Shown: positions 54,365 to 64,000 of the stretch, in pieces | Layout of the letters: every line of letters starts with the position of its first letter | Position numbering within the stretch: position 1 is the first letter of the stretch | NCBI RefSeq assembly: GCF_030848505.1 | Contig: NZ_JAVDDU010000008.1 | Span: 86,281 to 150,280 of the forward strand | From: Marinimicrobium hydrolyticum | GTDB lineage: Bacteria > Pseudomonadota > Gammaproteobacteria > Pseudomonadales > Cellvibrionaceae | DNA: 64,000 nucleotides | Direction: 5' to 3' | Notes under the pieces: model-generated | What the model was told of the DNA's origin: nothing | Seen by the model: only the letters and a program-made list of their open reading frames with translations | The model's database searches: none | Translations under genes and position numbers: made by a program

Positions 54365-55267
54365 TTAAGCCGGGTTGTTGGCGACACCATGGGGAACGTG
54401 CCCGGTCGCCACATGCTCGCTGGCGGAATCACAGTGTTGCCGCTGATCGTCGAAAAATACGTCGGCACCATAAGCTTTGAGAAAGGCGCCCTTGGAAAGG
54501 CCGCCCAGGAACAGGGATTCGTCAATACGCACATTCCAGGCACGCAAGGTGCGAATTACGCGTTCGTGAGCCGGCGCAGAGCGAGCCGTGACCAAGGCTG
54601 TGCGTATGGGGCATTCGGTCTCCGACAGCTGACTCTGCAAGCGCTGCAGCGCGGCGAGGAAGGCTTTGAATGGACCACCGCTGAGCGGTTTTTTTGCGGC
54701 TGCGCGCTCACTGGCTGCAAAAGCACTTAAGCCCTGACTCTTGAATACCTGCTCGGCTTCGTCGGAAAACAATACCGCATCACCATCAAAAGCAAAGCGC
54801 AATTCATCTTCGTGCTCAGTCTTGTTCTTGGACGCCAGCAGCGTGGCCGCCGCGATTCCCTGATTCAGGGCCTGGCGAACGTCCTCACCATCAGTAGACA
54901 AAAACAAATGGCAACCAAAGGCTGAGGTGTAGCGATAAGGGCTGCTGCCGCTGCAAAATGCTGCCCTGGTAATATCCAAACCGTAATGCTCAATGGAGTT
55001 GAACACGCGCAGGCCGGTATCGGCGCTGTTACGGGACAACAAAATCACTTCCACGTGGGAATCTTCCGGCAGGCGTTCGTTCAAGCGCAGGAGCTTCTTC
55101 ACCATTGGAAACGCATCGCCAGGCTTAAGAGGCTCGTCTTCACGCTCGATCTGGTAGCGTGCGTAAGCTTCCAGGCCCTCGTTAACGTAAACCTGGTGAC
55201 TCTCATCCAGATTAAAGAGGGCTCGGGAGGAAATGGCGATGACCAGCTTGTTACCTAAACTTGACAT
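54365..55267 (-). CDS. Cytosolic 5'-nucleotidase (NT5C1-like family)
   Basis: 300 aa matching the 5-nucleotidase family PF06189: KLVIAISSRALFNLDESHQVY, then VILLSRNSADTGLRVFNSI, FAFDGDAVLFSDEAEQVF (phosphatase motif) and FLGGLSKGAFLKAYGADVFFDD. It dephosphorylates nucleoside monophosphates. The start at 55267 is the closest ATG before the conserved strand; a further in-frame start at 55291 adds eight residues. It stands alone on its strand. Confidence 0.85.
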   Translation of the reverse strand: MSSLGNKLVIAISSRALFNLDESHQVYVNEGLEAYARYQIEREDEPLKPGDAFPMVKKLLRLNERLPEDSHVEVILLSRNSADTGLRVFNSIEHYGLDITRAAFCSGSSPYRYTSAFGCHLFLSTDGEDVRQALNQGIAAATLLASKNKTEHEDELRFAFDGDAVLFSDEAEQVFKSQGLSAFAASERAAAKKPLSGGPFKAFLAALQRLQSQLSETECPIRTALVTARSAPAHERVIRTLRAWNVRIDESLFLGGLSKGAFLKAYGADVFFDDQRQHCDSASEHVATGHVPHGVANNPA

Positions 55268-55356
55268 AAAATACCGAAAGCAATGGCACACGACAGTCGC
55301 AGTTATACACCATAAACCGGGTGCCGTCAGCCGAAGAAAAGCCGCGAAAAAGCGCT

Positions 55357-56337
55357 CTAGGGAATGAGTATGCTGGATCCGGTGGTCTTGCGCTGCGCCA
55401 GATCTCTATGCGCTTGAGCTGCCTGATCCAGTGAGTAACGCTGATTCACCGGTACCCGGATATCACCGGCACCAATGGCATCGAACAAGCGTGACGCCAG
55501 AGACTCGAGCTCCTCACGGGTACTTGTGTAATGTCCCAGGGTCGGCCGGGTAAGAAACAAGGAGCCCTTTTGCGCAAGCAGCAAGGGGCTAAAATCGGGC
55601 ACGGCACCGGAGGCGTTCCCGAAACTGACCATCAAGCCCCGAGGTGAGAGACAATCCAGGGAAGCTTCAAAGGTGGCGCGACCCACGGAATCGTACACCA
55701 CGGGCACACCCTGCCCGGACGTCAGTGCCCGGACTCGCTCAGCTATATTCCCCTGGCGATAGTCGATAACTTCCGCACAGCCGTTTTGACGAGCCAATTC
55801 CAGCTTCTCATCCGAGCCGGCAGTGCCGATTACCCGCACACCCAGAGCCTTGGCCCATTGACAAGCAATAGACCCAACTCCACCGGCCGCGGCATGCCAG
55901 AGAATGGTTTGCCCAGCGCGCACAGCGAAGGTTTCAAACAGCAGGTAGGCCGCCGTCAGCCCTTTCAGTAGCGCTGCCGCAGCTTGTTCGTCGCTCACAG
56001 CATCCGGGAGCGCCAGTAGCTTATCAGCCGCGACCACATGGGTTTCACCGTAGGCACCGGGTGGGCCACCGCAATACGCCACACGATCGCCCGGGAGACA
56101 GCTTGTCACGCCCTCACCTACCGCATCCACTACCCCAGCCGCCTCTAAGCCCAAACCGCTAGGCAGGGGCAATGGGTAGAGACCGGTCCGGTGATAGATA
56201 TCAATAAAGTTCACGCCGATGGCCGTATGCCGTACGCGAACCTCTCCGGCCTGGGGCTCGGGTATAGGTCGAGTTTCCAGCTTAAGAACCGACTCGTCGC
56301 CGGGCTCTTGAAACCTATAACTTTTGTGGTGGCTCAT
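55357..56337 (-). CDS. Zinc-independent quinone oxidoreductase (Qor type)
   Basis: 326 aa medium-chain reductase without catalytic zinc cysteines. The cofactor loop is HAAAGGVGSIACQWAKALG (about 146-164), preceded by GVNFIDIYHRTGLYPLP (about 40-56). It reduces quinones with NADPH. The start at 56337 has AGGAGA 7 nt upstream; earlier in-frame codons lie within the BCCT gene. It overlaps the BCCT gene by 23 nt. Confidence 0.9.
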   Translation of the reverse strand: MSHHKSYRFQEPGDESVLKLETRPIPEPQAGEVRVRHTAIGVNFIDIYHRTGLYPLPLPSGLGLEAAGVVDAVGEGVTSCLPGDRVAYCGGPPGAYGETHVVAADKLLALPDAVSDEQAAAALLKGLTAAYLLFETFAVRAGQTILWHAAAGGVGSIACQWAKALGVRVIGTAGSDEKLELARQNGCAEVIDYRQGNIAERVRALTSGQGVPVVYDSVGRATFEASLDCLSPRGLMVSFGNASGAVPDFSPLLLAQKGSLFLTRPTLGHYTSTREELESLASRLFDAIGAGDIRVPVNQRYSLDQAAQAHRDLAQRKTTGSSILIP

Positions 56338-57955
56338 CGTCATTCTCCTGCGGCTGATCGCTGCCCTGCTTCCGCTCATGCGGCAACGCCCCCATGGGAT
56401 CCAGAGGTGGCGCCTCACCGGCCGCCAACTCCTTCATGGAATAGCCCAGTTTATCAGCATGAAGGGCGCGCGTGAGCGACACTGCCATAAACACCAACAG
56501 GACACAGAACGGGAAACCCAGCGAGGTAATCACATTTTGCAACGCCGGCAAACCACCGCCCAACAGCAGCGTGCCCGCCACCAAGCCCAACAGCAGCGTC
56601 CAGAACACTCGCTGGCGAGTCAAAGAAGGCTGGCTGTCCTTGCGGGACAATAAATCCACCACCAACGCCGCCGAGTCCGCTGAGGTTGTCAGAAATACCA
56701 CAATGACGACCAGCGCCAACACGGACACTACGGTGGCAAAGGGGAAGTTGCCCAGGAAGGAAAACAACGCTACCGCCACGTCTTCCTGCACCTGCCCGGA
56801 AATATCCACGCCTTGATTCAGTTCCAGGTCAATGGCCGCCAGACCAAACACTGAAAACCAAACCACGGTAAACAACAGTGGCGCTCCAAGGGCGCCACCG
56901 ACGAATTGTCGGATGGTACGACCTTTAGAGATGCGCGCGATGAAAATACCCACATAGGGCGCCCAGGAAATGGTCCAGGCAAAGTAGAACACCGTCCAGT
57001 GGCGCTGCCACTCACCCTGGGAATAAGCTTCGGTCCAGAACATCATCCAGGGAAGATTCTGCATATACATGCCAAGGTTCTGAATGGCACCGGAGATAAT
57101 AAACAACGTCGGCCCGGCCACGGCAATAAAGAGCAAAATTACCAAGGCCAGAGAGATATTGAATTCCGATAAACGCTTGATGCCTTTATCAAGACCCAGC
57201 GCCACGGAAATGGTAGCAACCAGAATAATCACAGCAATGATCAGAGTCTGTGAAACGCTGCCAATGGGCACGCCCAATAAATAGTTCAAGCCGCTGTTGA
57301 TCTGCAAAGTACCCAACCCCACCGACACTGCAACCCCAAACAAGGTGCCCAGCAGCGCGATGATATCGATGGTCCAACCCCAGGGGCCGTAGACGCGATC
57401 TCCCAGCACGGAATAAAATACGCTGCTGATGCGCATGGGCAGCCCCTGGCGATAAGTAAAATAACCAATAGCCAGGGCCGGCAAGGTAAAGATGGTCCAG
57501 GTGTGCAATCCGTAGTGATACAGGGAAATGTTCATGGCCAGCCGGGCCGCTTCAACGGTTCCGCCTTCGACGTCCGCCAAGGGCGGATTGGCAAAGTGAG
57601 ACATGGGCTCAGCGACGCCCCAGAACATCAAAATGGTACCAATGCCAGCCGCAAACAGCATGCAAAACCACGTCAGAGTGTCGTATTCGGGTCCTTCTTC
57701 GTCCGGTCCCAAGCGAATGGTTCCGTACGAACTCAGCGCCACCCAAATTAGAAACAGCAACAAGCCGCTGACCGCAAGAATGTAGAACCAGCCCAAGCGG
57801 GTGAAGGTAAACGAACCCAAGACGTCGAAGAAACGAGCGAACTCATCATTGAAAGGGATCGCGAAGCCGACAAACAGCACCACTATGGCGACGGCAATGA
57901 AGAATATTTGCGGGATGGCACTGAGCTTGACCAGGCGGGCAAGACGCTCGAACAT
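56315..57955 (-). CDS. BCCT-family betaine/carnitine/choline-type transporter
   Basis: 546 aa with twelve hydrophobic segments. The signature helix WTISWAPYVGIFIARISKGR (about 331-350) and GIGTILMFWGVAEPMSHF (about 104-121) are typical of BCCT carriers. They import glycine betaine, ectoine or carnitine with sodium or protons. An acidic, Pro/Gln-rich C-terminal tail (about 520-546) is present, in the region that regulates osmotic activation in BetP-type carriers. Near the ectoine operon, so a compatible-solute role is likely; the ligand is inferred. Confidence 0.9.
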   Translation of the reverse strand: MFERLARLVKLSAIPQIFFIAVAIVVLFVGFAIPFNDEFARFFDVLGSFTFTRLGWFYILAVSGLLLFLIWVALSSYGTIRLGPDEEGPEYDTLTWFCMLFAAGIGTILMFWGVAEPMSHFANPPLADVEGGTVEAARLAMNISLYHYGLHTWTIFTLPALAIGYFTYRQGLPMRISSVFYSVLGDRVYGPWGWTIDIIALLGTLFGVAVSVGLGTLQINSGLNYLLGVPIGSVSQTLIIAVIILVATISVALGLDKGIKRLSEFNISLALVILLFIAVAGPTLFIISGAIQNLGMYMQNLPWMMFWTEAYSQGEWQRHWTVFYFAWTISWAPYVGIFIARISKGRTIRQFVGGALGAPLLFTVVWFSVFGLAAIDLELNQGVDISGQVQEDVAVALFSFLGNFPFATVVSVLALVVIVVFLTTSADSAALVVDLLSRKDSQPSLTRQRVFWTLLLGLVAGTLLLGGGLPALQNVITSLGFPFCVLLVFMAVSLTRALHADKLGYSMKELAAGEAPPLDPMGALPHERKQGSDQPQENDDEPPQKL

Positions 57956-57982
57956 CGGTTACTCCTTACTGTCGAGGCAGAA

Positions 57983-58085
57983 GGAAGGGATGCCCAGCGG
58001 TTTGAGACCCTCGGAGGCAGGAAGCCGACGAGCAGCAGTCAGGAATCTAATAACAGCGTGTCTCAAAACGCGGGATTTCCTTTCC
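57983..58085 (+). repeat. Hairpin repeat element, shortened relative of 30734-30889
   Basis: Arms 57983-58008 and 58060-58085 match at 19 of 26 positions and resemble the arms of 30734-30889. The interior keeps GGAGGCAGGAAGCCGAC (hairpin GGC-AGGAA-GCC) and GTCAGGAATC, but lacks the core GGAGTGTCCCGAAGCGCC. It lies between the BCCT gene and the TPR gene of the ectoine operon; nothing else is seen in 57956-58174. Confidence 0.75.
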
Positions 58086-58174
58086 TGGTTGTTATTGTAG
58101 GGAGACCGGCTGACGGTTAAGTCGACACGGGTTCCGCTCCATTATTCTATGCGGCTATTCGTCCAGGCCGTTCA

Positions 58175-59089
58175 TTAAACGTTTTCGTCGGGCGACACGT
58201 GCCCTCCCAACAAGTCTTTCACGGCGGGGAGATCCCGAAGGGGCTCCAGGGCGGGATCGTACAGAAGCTCCTCTCGGTAGCTTTCCGCACGCGCAATCGC
58301 CTCTTTGAGGAAGTGTACCGCGTCATCGTAGTGATGCAAAGCCGTGTGCGCACAGGCCAACTGATAGAACGCATGCGCGTTATCAGAATCAATGGATAAC
58401 GCCTGCTGACACAGGTTAATGGACCATTGAGGTTCGCCCTGCTCCAGAACCACATCCGCTTTGTAGGTCAGCGCCTCGCAGTCTTCCGGTTTAATGGTCA
58501 ATATCTGATCGTAAATGGCAATCTTGTTGGTCGCGGAATGCTCAAGGCCCGCGCGCAACCAGAGCGCGTGAATTTCTTGCGTGCGCTCAATCTCTTCTCG
58601 ATTGGCATCAATACGCTGAGTTTTTTGCGTAAGCTGTTTCTCGATGCTGCGCAGGCGTACTTCATAGGCGTTGATGAGCTTGTTCACCTCTTCATCCGCC
58701 ACCAGGCCCATTTTTTCCTTGATATCGCGCAACGAATTCCAGCCCAAGAGAACCAGCACTGAACTCACAGCCGCGATCAGGTAGAAAAAATAGGTGACGG
58801 TATTGGTGGCGTAGGCGACACCGCGATCCACGGAAGAAAGCTCGCGGTCTACCACCTGCTGGATAATCTCGGCGCGCTGATTGGCAAGATCAACTCTCAG
58901 GTGTTTCAGCTCATCCAGAATATAGCGCTCAATGAACGGGCTATACAGCGGTTCTTGAATCTCTTCCACCCGCTGCTCTGCACGCTGATGCGTTTCGGGA
59001 TCTGGAGCGGCGGAGCCGTTTTCCGACTCCGCCTGAGCCCAACTCAAGCATGTAAAGGTCCATAGCAACAGCGCGATTACGCCGCGCAT
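58175..59089 (-). CDS. TPR membrane protein at the end of the ectoine operon
   Basis: 304 aa, not a known ectoine enzyme. A signal peptide (about 1-20) is followed by a helical region, one membrane helix (about 96-118: TVTYFFYLIAAVSSVLVLLG), a coiled coil (about 120-175) and TPR-like repeats (about 180-285: AIYDQILTIKPEDCEALTYK, LCQQALSIDSDNAHAFYQLA). The repeats would face the cytoplasm. It overlaps ask by 13 nt, so it is translated with the operon. Its role could be osmotic sensing or scaffolding; both are inferences. Confidence 0.8.
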   Translation of the reverse strand: MRGVIALLLWTFTCLSWAQAESENGSAAPDPETHQRAEQRVEEIQEPLYSPFIERYILDELKHLRVDLANQRAEIIQQVVDRELSSVDRGVAYATNTVTYFFYLIAAVSSVLVLLGWNSLRDIKEKMGLVADEEVNKLINAYEVRLRSIEKQLTQKTQRIDANREEIERTQEIHALWLRAGLEHSATNKIAIYDQILTIKPEDCEALTYKADVVLEQGEPQWSINLCQQALSIDSDNAHAFYQLACAHTALHHYDDAVHFLKEAIARAESYREELLYDPALEPLRDLPAVKDLLGGHVSPDENV

Positions 59090-60513
59090 ATGGCTTCCCC
59101 ATGATCGTGGACCTCAACCAGGCACCGATGCAAGCTCTTGATAGCCAGGTCGTAATCGTCTTCATCGATGACGAACTGCATATCCACCTGACGAATGGAT
59201 TGATGCACGGCAAGCACACTGATGTTCGCCGAGGAAAGCGCGGACACAGTTTTGGTCAGCATGCCCGGTACTTTCATGTCACTACCAATGGCAGACACCA
59301 CCGCGATTTTACGCACATTGACTTCCGCGTCCGGGTACTGCTCCTCCAGTATTTTGCGAATCCGGTTGATAGTCTTCAGGTTACCCGCCACATAGTGAGT
59401 GATGGTGTTGGCGTTGATGTCTTTACTCACCACATGAGCCTTGAAGCGTGAAATCGCATGCAAGATGCCGGAATCGTAGCGCTCAATATCGCCCATCATG
59501 TCCTGGTCAAACAGTTCGATGGAGTACAGTCGCTTACGACCGGCAATAATTTCGACGCAGGGCTTGTCACTCACATAGTCGCCAGTAATCAGCGTACCCT
59601 GGTGATCCGGATCGAAGGTGTTTTTAATGCGCAGAGGAATATCAGCCTGGCGCAACCCTTTAGCGGCGCGCGGGTGTATAGCCTCCATGCCGAGGTTGGC
59701 CAGCTGGTCGGCCACATCGTAGTTGGTGCGACCAATGGGCACCGCATTATCCGCGCCCACCAAACGTGGGTCTGCGCTGCTTAAATGGAATTCCTTATGA
59801 ATAATGGCCTCTTCAGCACCTGTGATCACAGCAATACGGCTGAAAGTCATCTCGCTGTAGCCGCGATCAAAACTGCCCATAAGCCCTTCTTTACAGTGAG
59901 CATAGCCAGTCACAATCGGGAGCTCTTTAGTTAGATCCAACCCAGCGAAGCTGTTGCGTATCACATCATCCAGCGGTTCAGCGCTTTCTGCCCGCCAACC
60001 CGAAAGATCCACAAAACGGGCATTGACGCCGTCGCGCTGCAGCAGCTTGCTCATATTCCAGGCGCTGTGGGATTCGCCAATGCTGGCGAGCATCTCGCGC
60101 ACGGTAAACAGGTGCGCATCCAGCTCGAAGTGCCCGTGTTGGCACAGGCGTTGAAGATCCGCCAAACAGCGTTCCGCATCATCCAGACGTTCTTTAATGA
60201 ACTCATCGGCTTCTTTGCGCAGCTTGCTTTTGCCAAACAACTCGCCGTTGATTTCGTTGATTTTTGCGCGCAGCTTATCGAACGCTTCCAACCATGGGTC
60301 ATCGTTGTTGGTGCTAGAGAAAAGACCATAGACGCCAGGCTGCCCGTTCTTCTTGTTTTCCAGCAGAAGGTCGGTCAAGCCACCATAGGCGGAGACCACG
60401 AACACGCGGTTGTAGGTATCCTCACCGCTGCCGTTTCTGAGTATTACGTTGTCGCGTACGGCCTCGTACTCGCTCATCGAAGTGCCGCCGATTTTCTCTA
60501 CGGTGTGTGGCAT
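59077..60513 (-). CDS. ask: Specialised aspartate kinase of the ectoine pathway
   Basis: 478 aa. The N-terminus HTVEKIGGTSMSEYEAV has the kinase KxGGTS motif. A long insertion (about 70-130) and the C-terminal ACT domains (VVSAIGSDMKVPGMLTKTV, VLAVHQSIRQVDMQFVI) match the Ask_Ect subtype, which is less sensitive to feedback inhibition. It feeds aspartyl phosphate to ectoine synthesis. It lies 67 nt after ectC and overlaps the TPR gene by 13 nt. Confidence 0.95.
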   Translation of the reverse strand: MPHTVEKIGGTSMSEYEAVRDNVILRNGSGEDTYNRVFVVSAYGGLTDLLLENKKNGQPGVYGLFSSTNNDDPWLEAFDKLRAKINEINGELFGKSKLRKEADEFIKERLDDAERCLADLQRLCQHGHFELDAHLFTVREMLASIGESHSAWNMSKLLQRDGVNARFVDLSGWRAESAEPLDDVIRNSFAGLDLTKELPIVTGYAHCKEGLMGSFDRGYSEMTFSRIAVITGAEEAIIHKEFHLSSADPRLVGADNAVPIGRTNYDVADQLANLGMEAIHPRAAKGLRQADIPLRIKNTFDPDHQGTLITGDYVSDKPCVEIIAGRKRLYSIELFDQDMMGDIERYDSGILHAISRFKAHVVSKDINANTITHYVAGNLKTINRIRKILEEQYPDAEVNVRKIAVVSAIGSDMKVPGMLTKTVSALSSANISVLAVHQSIRQVDMQFVIDEDDYDLAIKSLHRCLVEVHDHGEAICAA

Positions 60514-60580
60514 AATCCCCTCTTTTCCCGAAAAATTGTATGACGCTTAAAGCTGGTACAGGTTCAATGAATAATAGGCG

Positions 60581-60979
60581 TCAGTCTTTCACTTCTTCCG
60601 CATCCAGCGGATACGCGCCTTCGGCATTGTGGACTTCTTTGCCGTGCAGCGGCGGATTGAAAACACACGCCATTTTCATTTCTTCAAAGGCACGCAAAAT
60701 GTGCTTGTCGTTCTTATCCAGAATGTAAATGGTGCCAGGCTCAATCGGATATACCTTGCCATCTTCAACGGTTTCCACTTCACCGCGACCGCTCATGCAG
60801 TACACGGATTCCAGGTGATTTTGATAATGAAGGTGGAGATTAGCATCTCTGTAAATGGTAGTGATGTGAAACGAAAAGCCCATATTGTCGTTTTTCAACA
60901 ACAAACGAACGCTGTCCCAACCTTCGGATTTAATTCTTCGACCGGCCGCATCGGCGTCCTGTACGCGTCTGACTTTCAT
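60581..60979 (-). CDS. ectC: L-ectoine synthase EctC
   Basis: 132 aa cupin. [20 protein letters not shown], then [30 protein letters not shown] and [20 protein letters not shown] carry the metal-binding residues of EctC. It closes N-gamma-acetyldiaminobutyrate into ectoine. Normal length. It lies 93 nt after ectB. Confidence 0.97.
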   Translation of the reverse strand: MKVRRVQDADAAGRRIKSEGWDSVRLLLKNDNMGFSFHITTIYRDANLHLHYQNHLESVYCMSGRGEVETVEDGKVYPIEPGTIYILDKNDKHILRAFEEMKMACVFNPPLHGKEVHNAEGAYPLDAEEVKD

Positions 60980-61072
60980 AATGTACTCCTGACAAAATTA
61001 CTAACGTTGTAGGGAATAAAAATGGCAGCCCATGAAGCATGAGCCGCCATTTCAGGTGAAGCACGCACGGTC

Positions 61073-62380
<1,308 letters not shown>

Positions 62381-62911
62381 TTAAGACTCGGTAGGAGTCA
62401 GGGAAGTCGGATTAAAACTGCCTAAAATCAATAGGTGTTCATCATCGTGCACGCCCCCAAAATGGGCCTGCTTTTCAAAATGGACTTGGCTTTTCAATTC
62501 GGTATCAAGATCCCTGGCCAGGCTGCGAAACAGCGCCCAGGAAGCCTCGTTATCCGGCGTAATGGTAGTCTCCAGGTAGCGCACGTCCTGGCACTCCGGG
62601 CGCGCCAACAAATGCTTCAGCATCCGCTTGGCCAACCCTTTACCCCGTGCCCGCTCGGAGATCACCACCTGCCATACGAACAGCGTGTCCGGCTTGTTGG
62701 GCAAAAGGTAGCCGGAGACAAAGCCCACCAGCTCATCGCCATCCACTACCGCCACAGCTGTATCCGCAAAGTGCGAACACTGCAGTAAGTTGCAGTAAAT
62801 GGAGTTCGGGTCGAGGGGAGGACTGGCGGCAACCAGCTGGTTCAGGGGGTAACCATCTTCAGCTGATGGTTTTCTAAAAATCAGGCCATCATCTGGCGCA
62901 GTATTTTCCAT
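62381..62911 (-). CDS. ectA: L-2,4-diaminobutyric acid acetyltransferase EctA
   Basis: 176 aa GNAT fold. IFRKPSAEDGYPLNQLVAAS, SIYCNLLQCSHFADTAVAVV and the acetyl-CoA loop ISERARGKGLAKRMLKHLL match EctA. It acetylates diaminobutyrate. The ATG at 62911 is used; an in-frame ATG at 62938 would add nine residues, and neither has a strong ribosome site. First gene of the operon, divergent from ectR. Confidence 0.95.
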   Translation of the reverse strand: MENTAPDDGLIFRKPSAEDGYPLNQLVAASPPLDPNSIYCNLLQCSHFADTAVAVVDGDELVGFVSGYLLPNKPDTLFVWQVVISERARGKGLAKRMLKHLLARPECQDVRYLETTITPDNEASWALFRSLARDLDTELKSQVHFEKQAHFGGVHDDEHLLILGSFNPTSLTPTES

Positions 62912-63068
62912 GACGTTTTTGCCCACTTCTCTATACATCTCTAAGCATTAATAATGCGTCATAAATGTTGATTTTGGTCGCAATGCCGTCTAAATCAGCT
63001 TAAAACGCGCTCTTTAGTCTCCAACACCCCAAAACGGCCGGGAAAAATTACATAGAGAACTAAACTTT

Positions 63069-63095
63069 TATCTATAGTACACTAAGCATATCTAT
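63069..63095. promoter_or_regulatory. Direct repeat TATCTAT spaced by 20 bp in ectA/ectR divergent promoter
   Basis: TATCTAT occurs at 63069-63075 and 63089-63095, exactly two helical turns apart, just upstream of the ectR start. An inverted relative (CATAGAG) is at 63051. It is a candidate site for EctR autoregulation; EctR in methanotrophs binds near the ectA promoter. The rest of 62939-63119 shows no other clear motif. Confidence 0.4.
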
Positions 63096-63119
63096 TCGTC
63101 CAGTTGGCCCGGAGGAGCA

Positions 63120-63686
63120 ATGGCAGAGTATGCAGAAGCCTCAACCCTGGAATCGAAGGCTGCACACAATCGGAATACATTTAAGCTTATGAGTACGTCA
63201 GATAAGATCGAGGAAGTCCTGGTGGCCCTGCGCCGTGTTATTCGCGCCACAGACCTGCACTCCAAACGCCTGGTTAAGACCGCCAGTGTCACGGGCCCAC
63301 AGTTGCTATTGATGCAGATTGTCGCCAATAAGGGCGATATGACCATCAGCGAGCTAGCCCGAGAGATGAGCCTGAGCCAAGCCACTGTAACTACGATTTT
63401 GGACCGCTTGCAGAAGCGGGAATTGATCGAGCGCGTGCGCTCGGAAACCGATAAGCGCAAAGTCTACCCCTGCCTCACCCACCACGGCCGCAAGATTCTT
63501 TCCAGCGCGCCTACGGCACTTCAGGACAACTTCGTGCGTAAGTTCCGCAGCTTGGACGAGTGGGAACAGAGCATGATCATCGCCTCACTCCAGCGCATTG
63601 CCGAAATGATGGATGCAAAAGACATCGATGCCTCACCCTTCCTAGATATTGGCGCTTTGGATCGAAGCATTCCAGAGCGGGTTTAA
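63120..63686 (+). CDS. ectR: MarR-family ectoine operon regulator EctR
   Basis: 188 aa MarR-type winged helix: LLMQIVANKGDMTISELARE, MSLSQATVTTILDRLQKREL and the wing VRSETDKRKVYPCLTHHG. The start follows GGAGGAG. It is divergent from ectABC-ask and matches the position and size of EctR, which represses ectoine synthesis at low salinity. A tandem hairpin repeat begins 26 nt after the stop. Confidence 0.9.
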   Translation: MAEYAEASTLESKAAHNRNTFKLMSTSDKIEEVLVALRRVIRATDLHSKRLVKTASVTGPQLLLMQIVANKGDMTISELAREMSLSQATVTTILDRLQKRELIERVRSETDKRKVYPCLTHHGRKILSSAPTALQDNFVRKFRSLDEWEQSMIIASLQRIAEMMDAKDIDASPFLDIGALDRSIPERV

Positions 63687-63711
63687 AGCGTCGCTACAGG
63701 GTATTTAGCTC

Positions 63712-64000
63712 GTTCGCTAGAGACTGAGAAATGGAGGCCGGAGCGGGAAAACTTTGCCGGGAGCAAAGTTTGACAGCGAAGCTGGCCCGCAGGGCCGAGC
63801 ACATGGATGTGCGAGTCACCTGAACCCGCGGCGGGTTCAAGTCACGGATCCAGCCATCTACAAGGCTGAAAACGTGTTCGCAAATAACTGAGAAGTGGTG
63901 GCCGGAGCGGGAAAACTTTGCCTGGAGCAAAGTTTGACAGCGAAGCTGGCCCGCAGGGCCGAGCACATGGATGTGCGAGTCACCTGAACCCGCGGCGGGG
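63712..64000 (+). repeat. Tandem hairpin repeat, period 164 nt, running off the right edge (GGA-loop type)
   Basis: Two copies begin at 63712 and 63876; the second is cut by the window end. Each has AAACTTTGC-CGGGA-GCAAAGTTT (CTGGA in copy 2), CAGC-GAA-GCTG, GGCCC-GCA-GGGCC, GCAC-ATGGAT-GTGC, CGAGTCAC and TGAACCCGC-GGCGGGTTCA. The order of loops matches the tandem units at 40799-41022 although the stems differ. No gene is seen in 63687-64000. Confidence 0.85.

Noticed and set aside
63694..63966. Minus-strand ORF at the right end
   Set aside because: It is a translation of the 164-nt tandem repeat and repeats itself internally.

Overview
This window comes from a GC-moderate, marine or halophilic gammaproteobacterium. 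The smc-zipA-ligA order, a FliK/FhlB-like pair beside the ccm operon, a complete ectABC-ask ectoine operon and a GH95 polysaccharide enzyme all suggest the Cellvibrionales/Pseudomonadales side, perhaps a Marinimicrobium- or Saccharophagus-like organism. The taxonomic guess is inference only.

Layout. 1-1408: 5' part of a GH95 fucosidase-type lipoprotein. 1540-5443: a LysR regulator divergent from an SbtA-type bicarbonate permease that runs into purE, purK and a DUF1244 gene. 5534-13881: an accessory stretch with two surface lipoproteins, each with seven blade-like repeats, a decayed and an intact copy of one methyltransferase, a Sbal_3080-type lipoprotein and a divergent carbamoyltransferase. 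14036-16970: a membrane-fused spermidine-synthase-like protein and an unknown secreted protein. 17204-21412: a trehalose-type cassette (GH65 enzyme divergent from a beta-phosphoglucomutase/trehalose-phosphatase fusion), bounded by two copies of the 3' end of the next gene. 21501-25426: an XPD/DinG-type helicase and a FAN1 nuclease. 25556-31555: small envelope and housekeeping genes (cyclophilin, DUF815 ATPase, hemB, transglycosylase). 31573-38324: ligA, zipA, smc. 38592-46930: cytochrome c maturation genes ccmABCDEFG and ccmHI, split by 1.1 kb carrying tRNA-Val, tRNA-Asp and hairpin repeats. 47134-48917: fliK-like and fhlB-like genes. 49587-52923: ybgA-merR-phrB photorepair operon behind a symmetric operator. 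53114-57955: cysB, a 5'-nucleotidase, a quinone reductase and a BCCT transporter. 58175-63686: the ectoine operon, a TPR membrane protein and the divergent regulator ectR.

The most unusual signal is not a gene. At least eight intergenic elements (30734-30889, 40799-41022, 41242-41347, 41381-41475, 48978-49076, 49190-49291, 49333-49507, 57983-58085, 63712-64000) are chains of small hairpins. Stem sequences vary with compensating changes, while the loops keep GGA on one strand. This is the layout of CsrA/RsmA-binding RNAs such as CsrB, so I propose that the family may act as CsrA/RsmA ligands. That function is a hypothesis; the structures themselves are visible in the sequence.

Other points: bicarbonate import is linked to PurK, the bicarbonate-using purine enzyme. 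The trehalose cassette is a split version of the mycobacterial OtsB1 module set. The FAN1-helicase pair and the photolyase operon give two DNA repair modules, and the ectoine operon with a BCCT carrier forms an osmoadaptation module.
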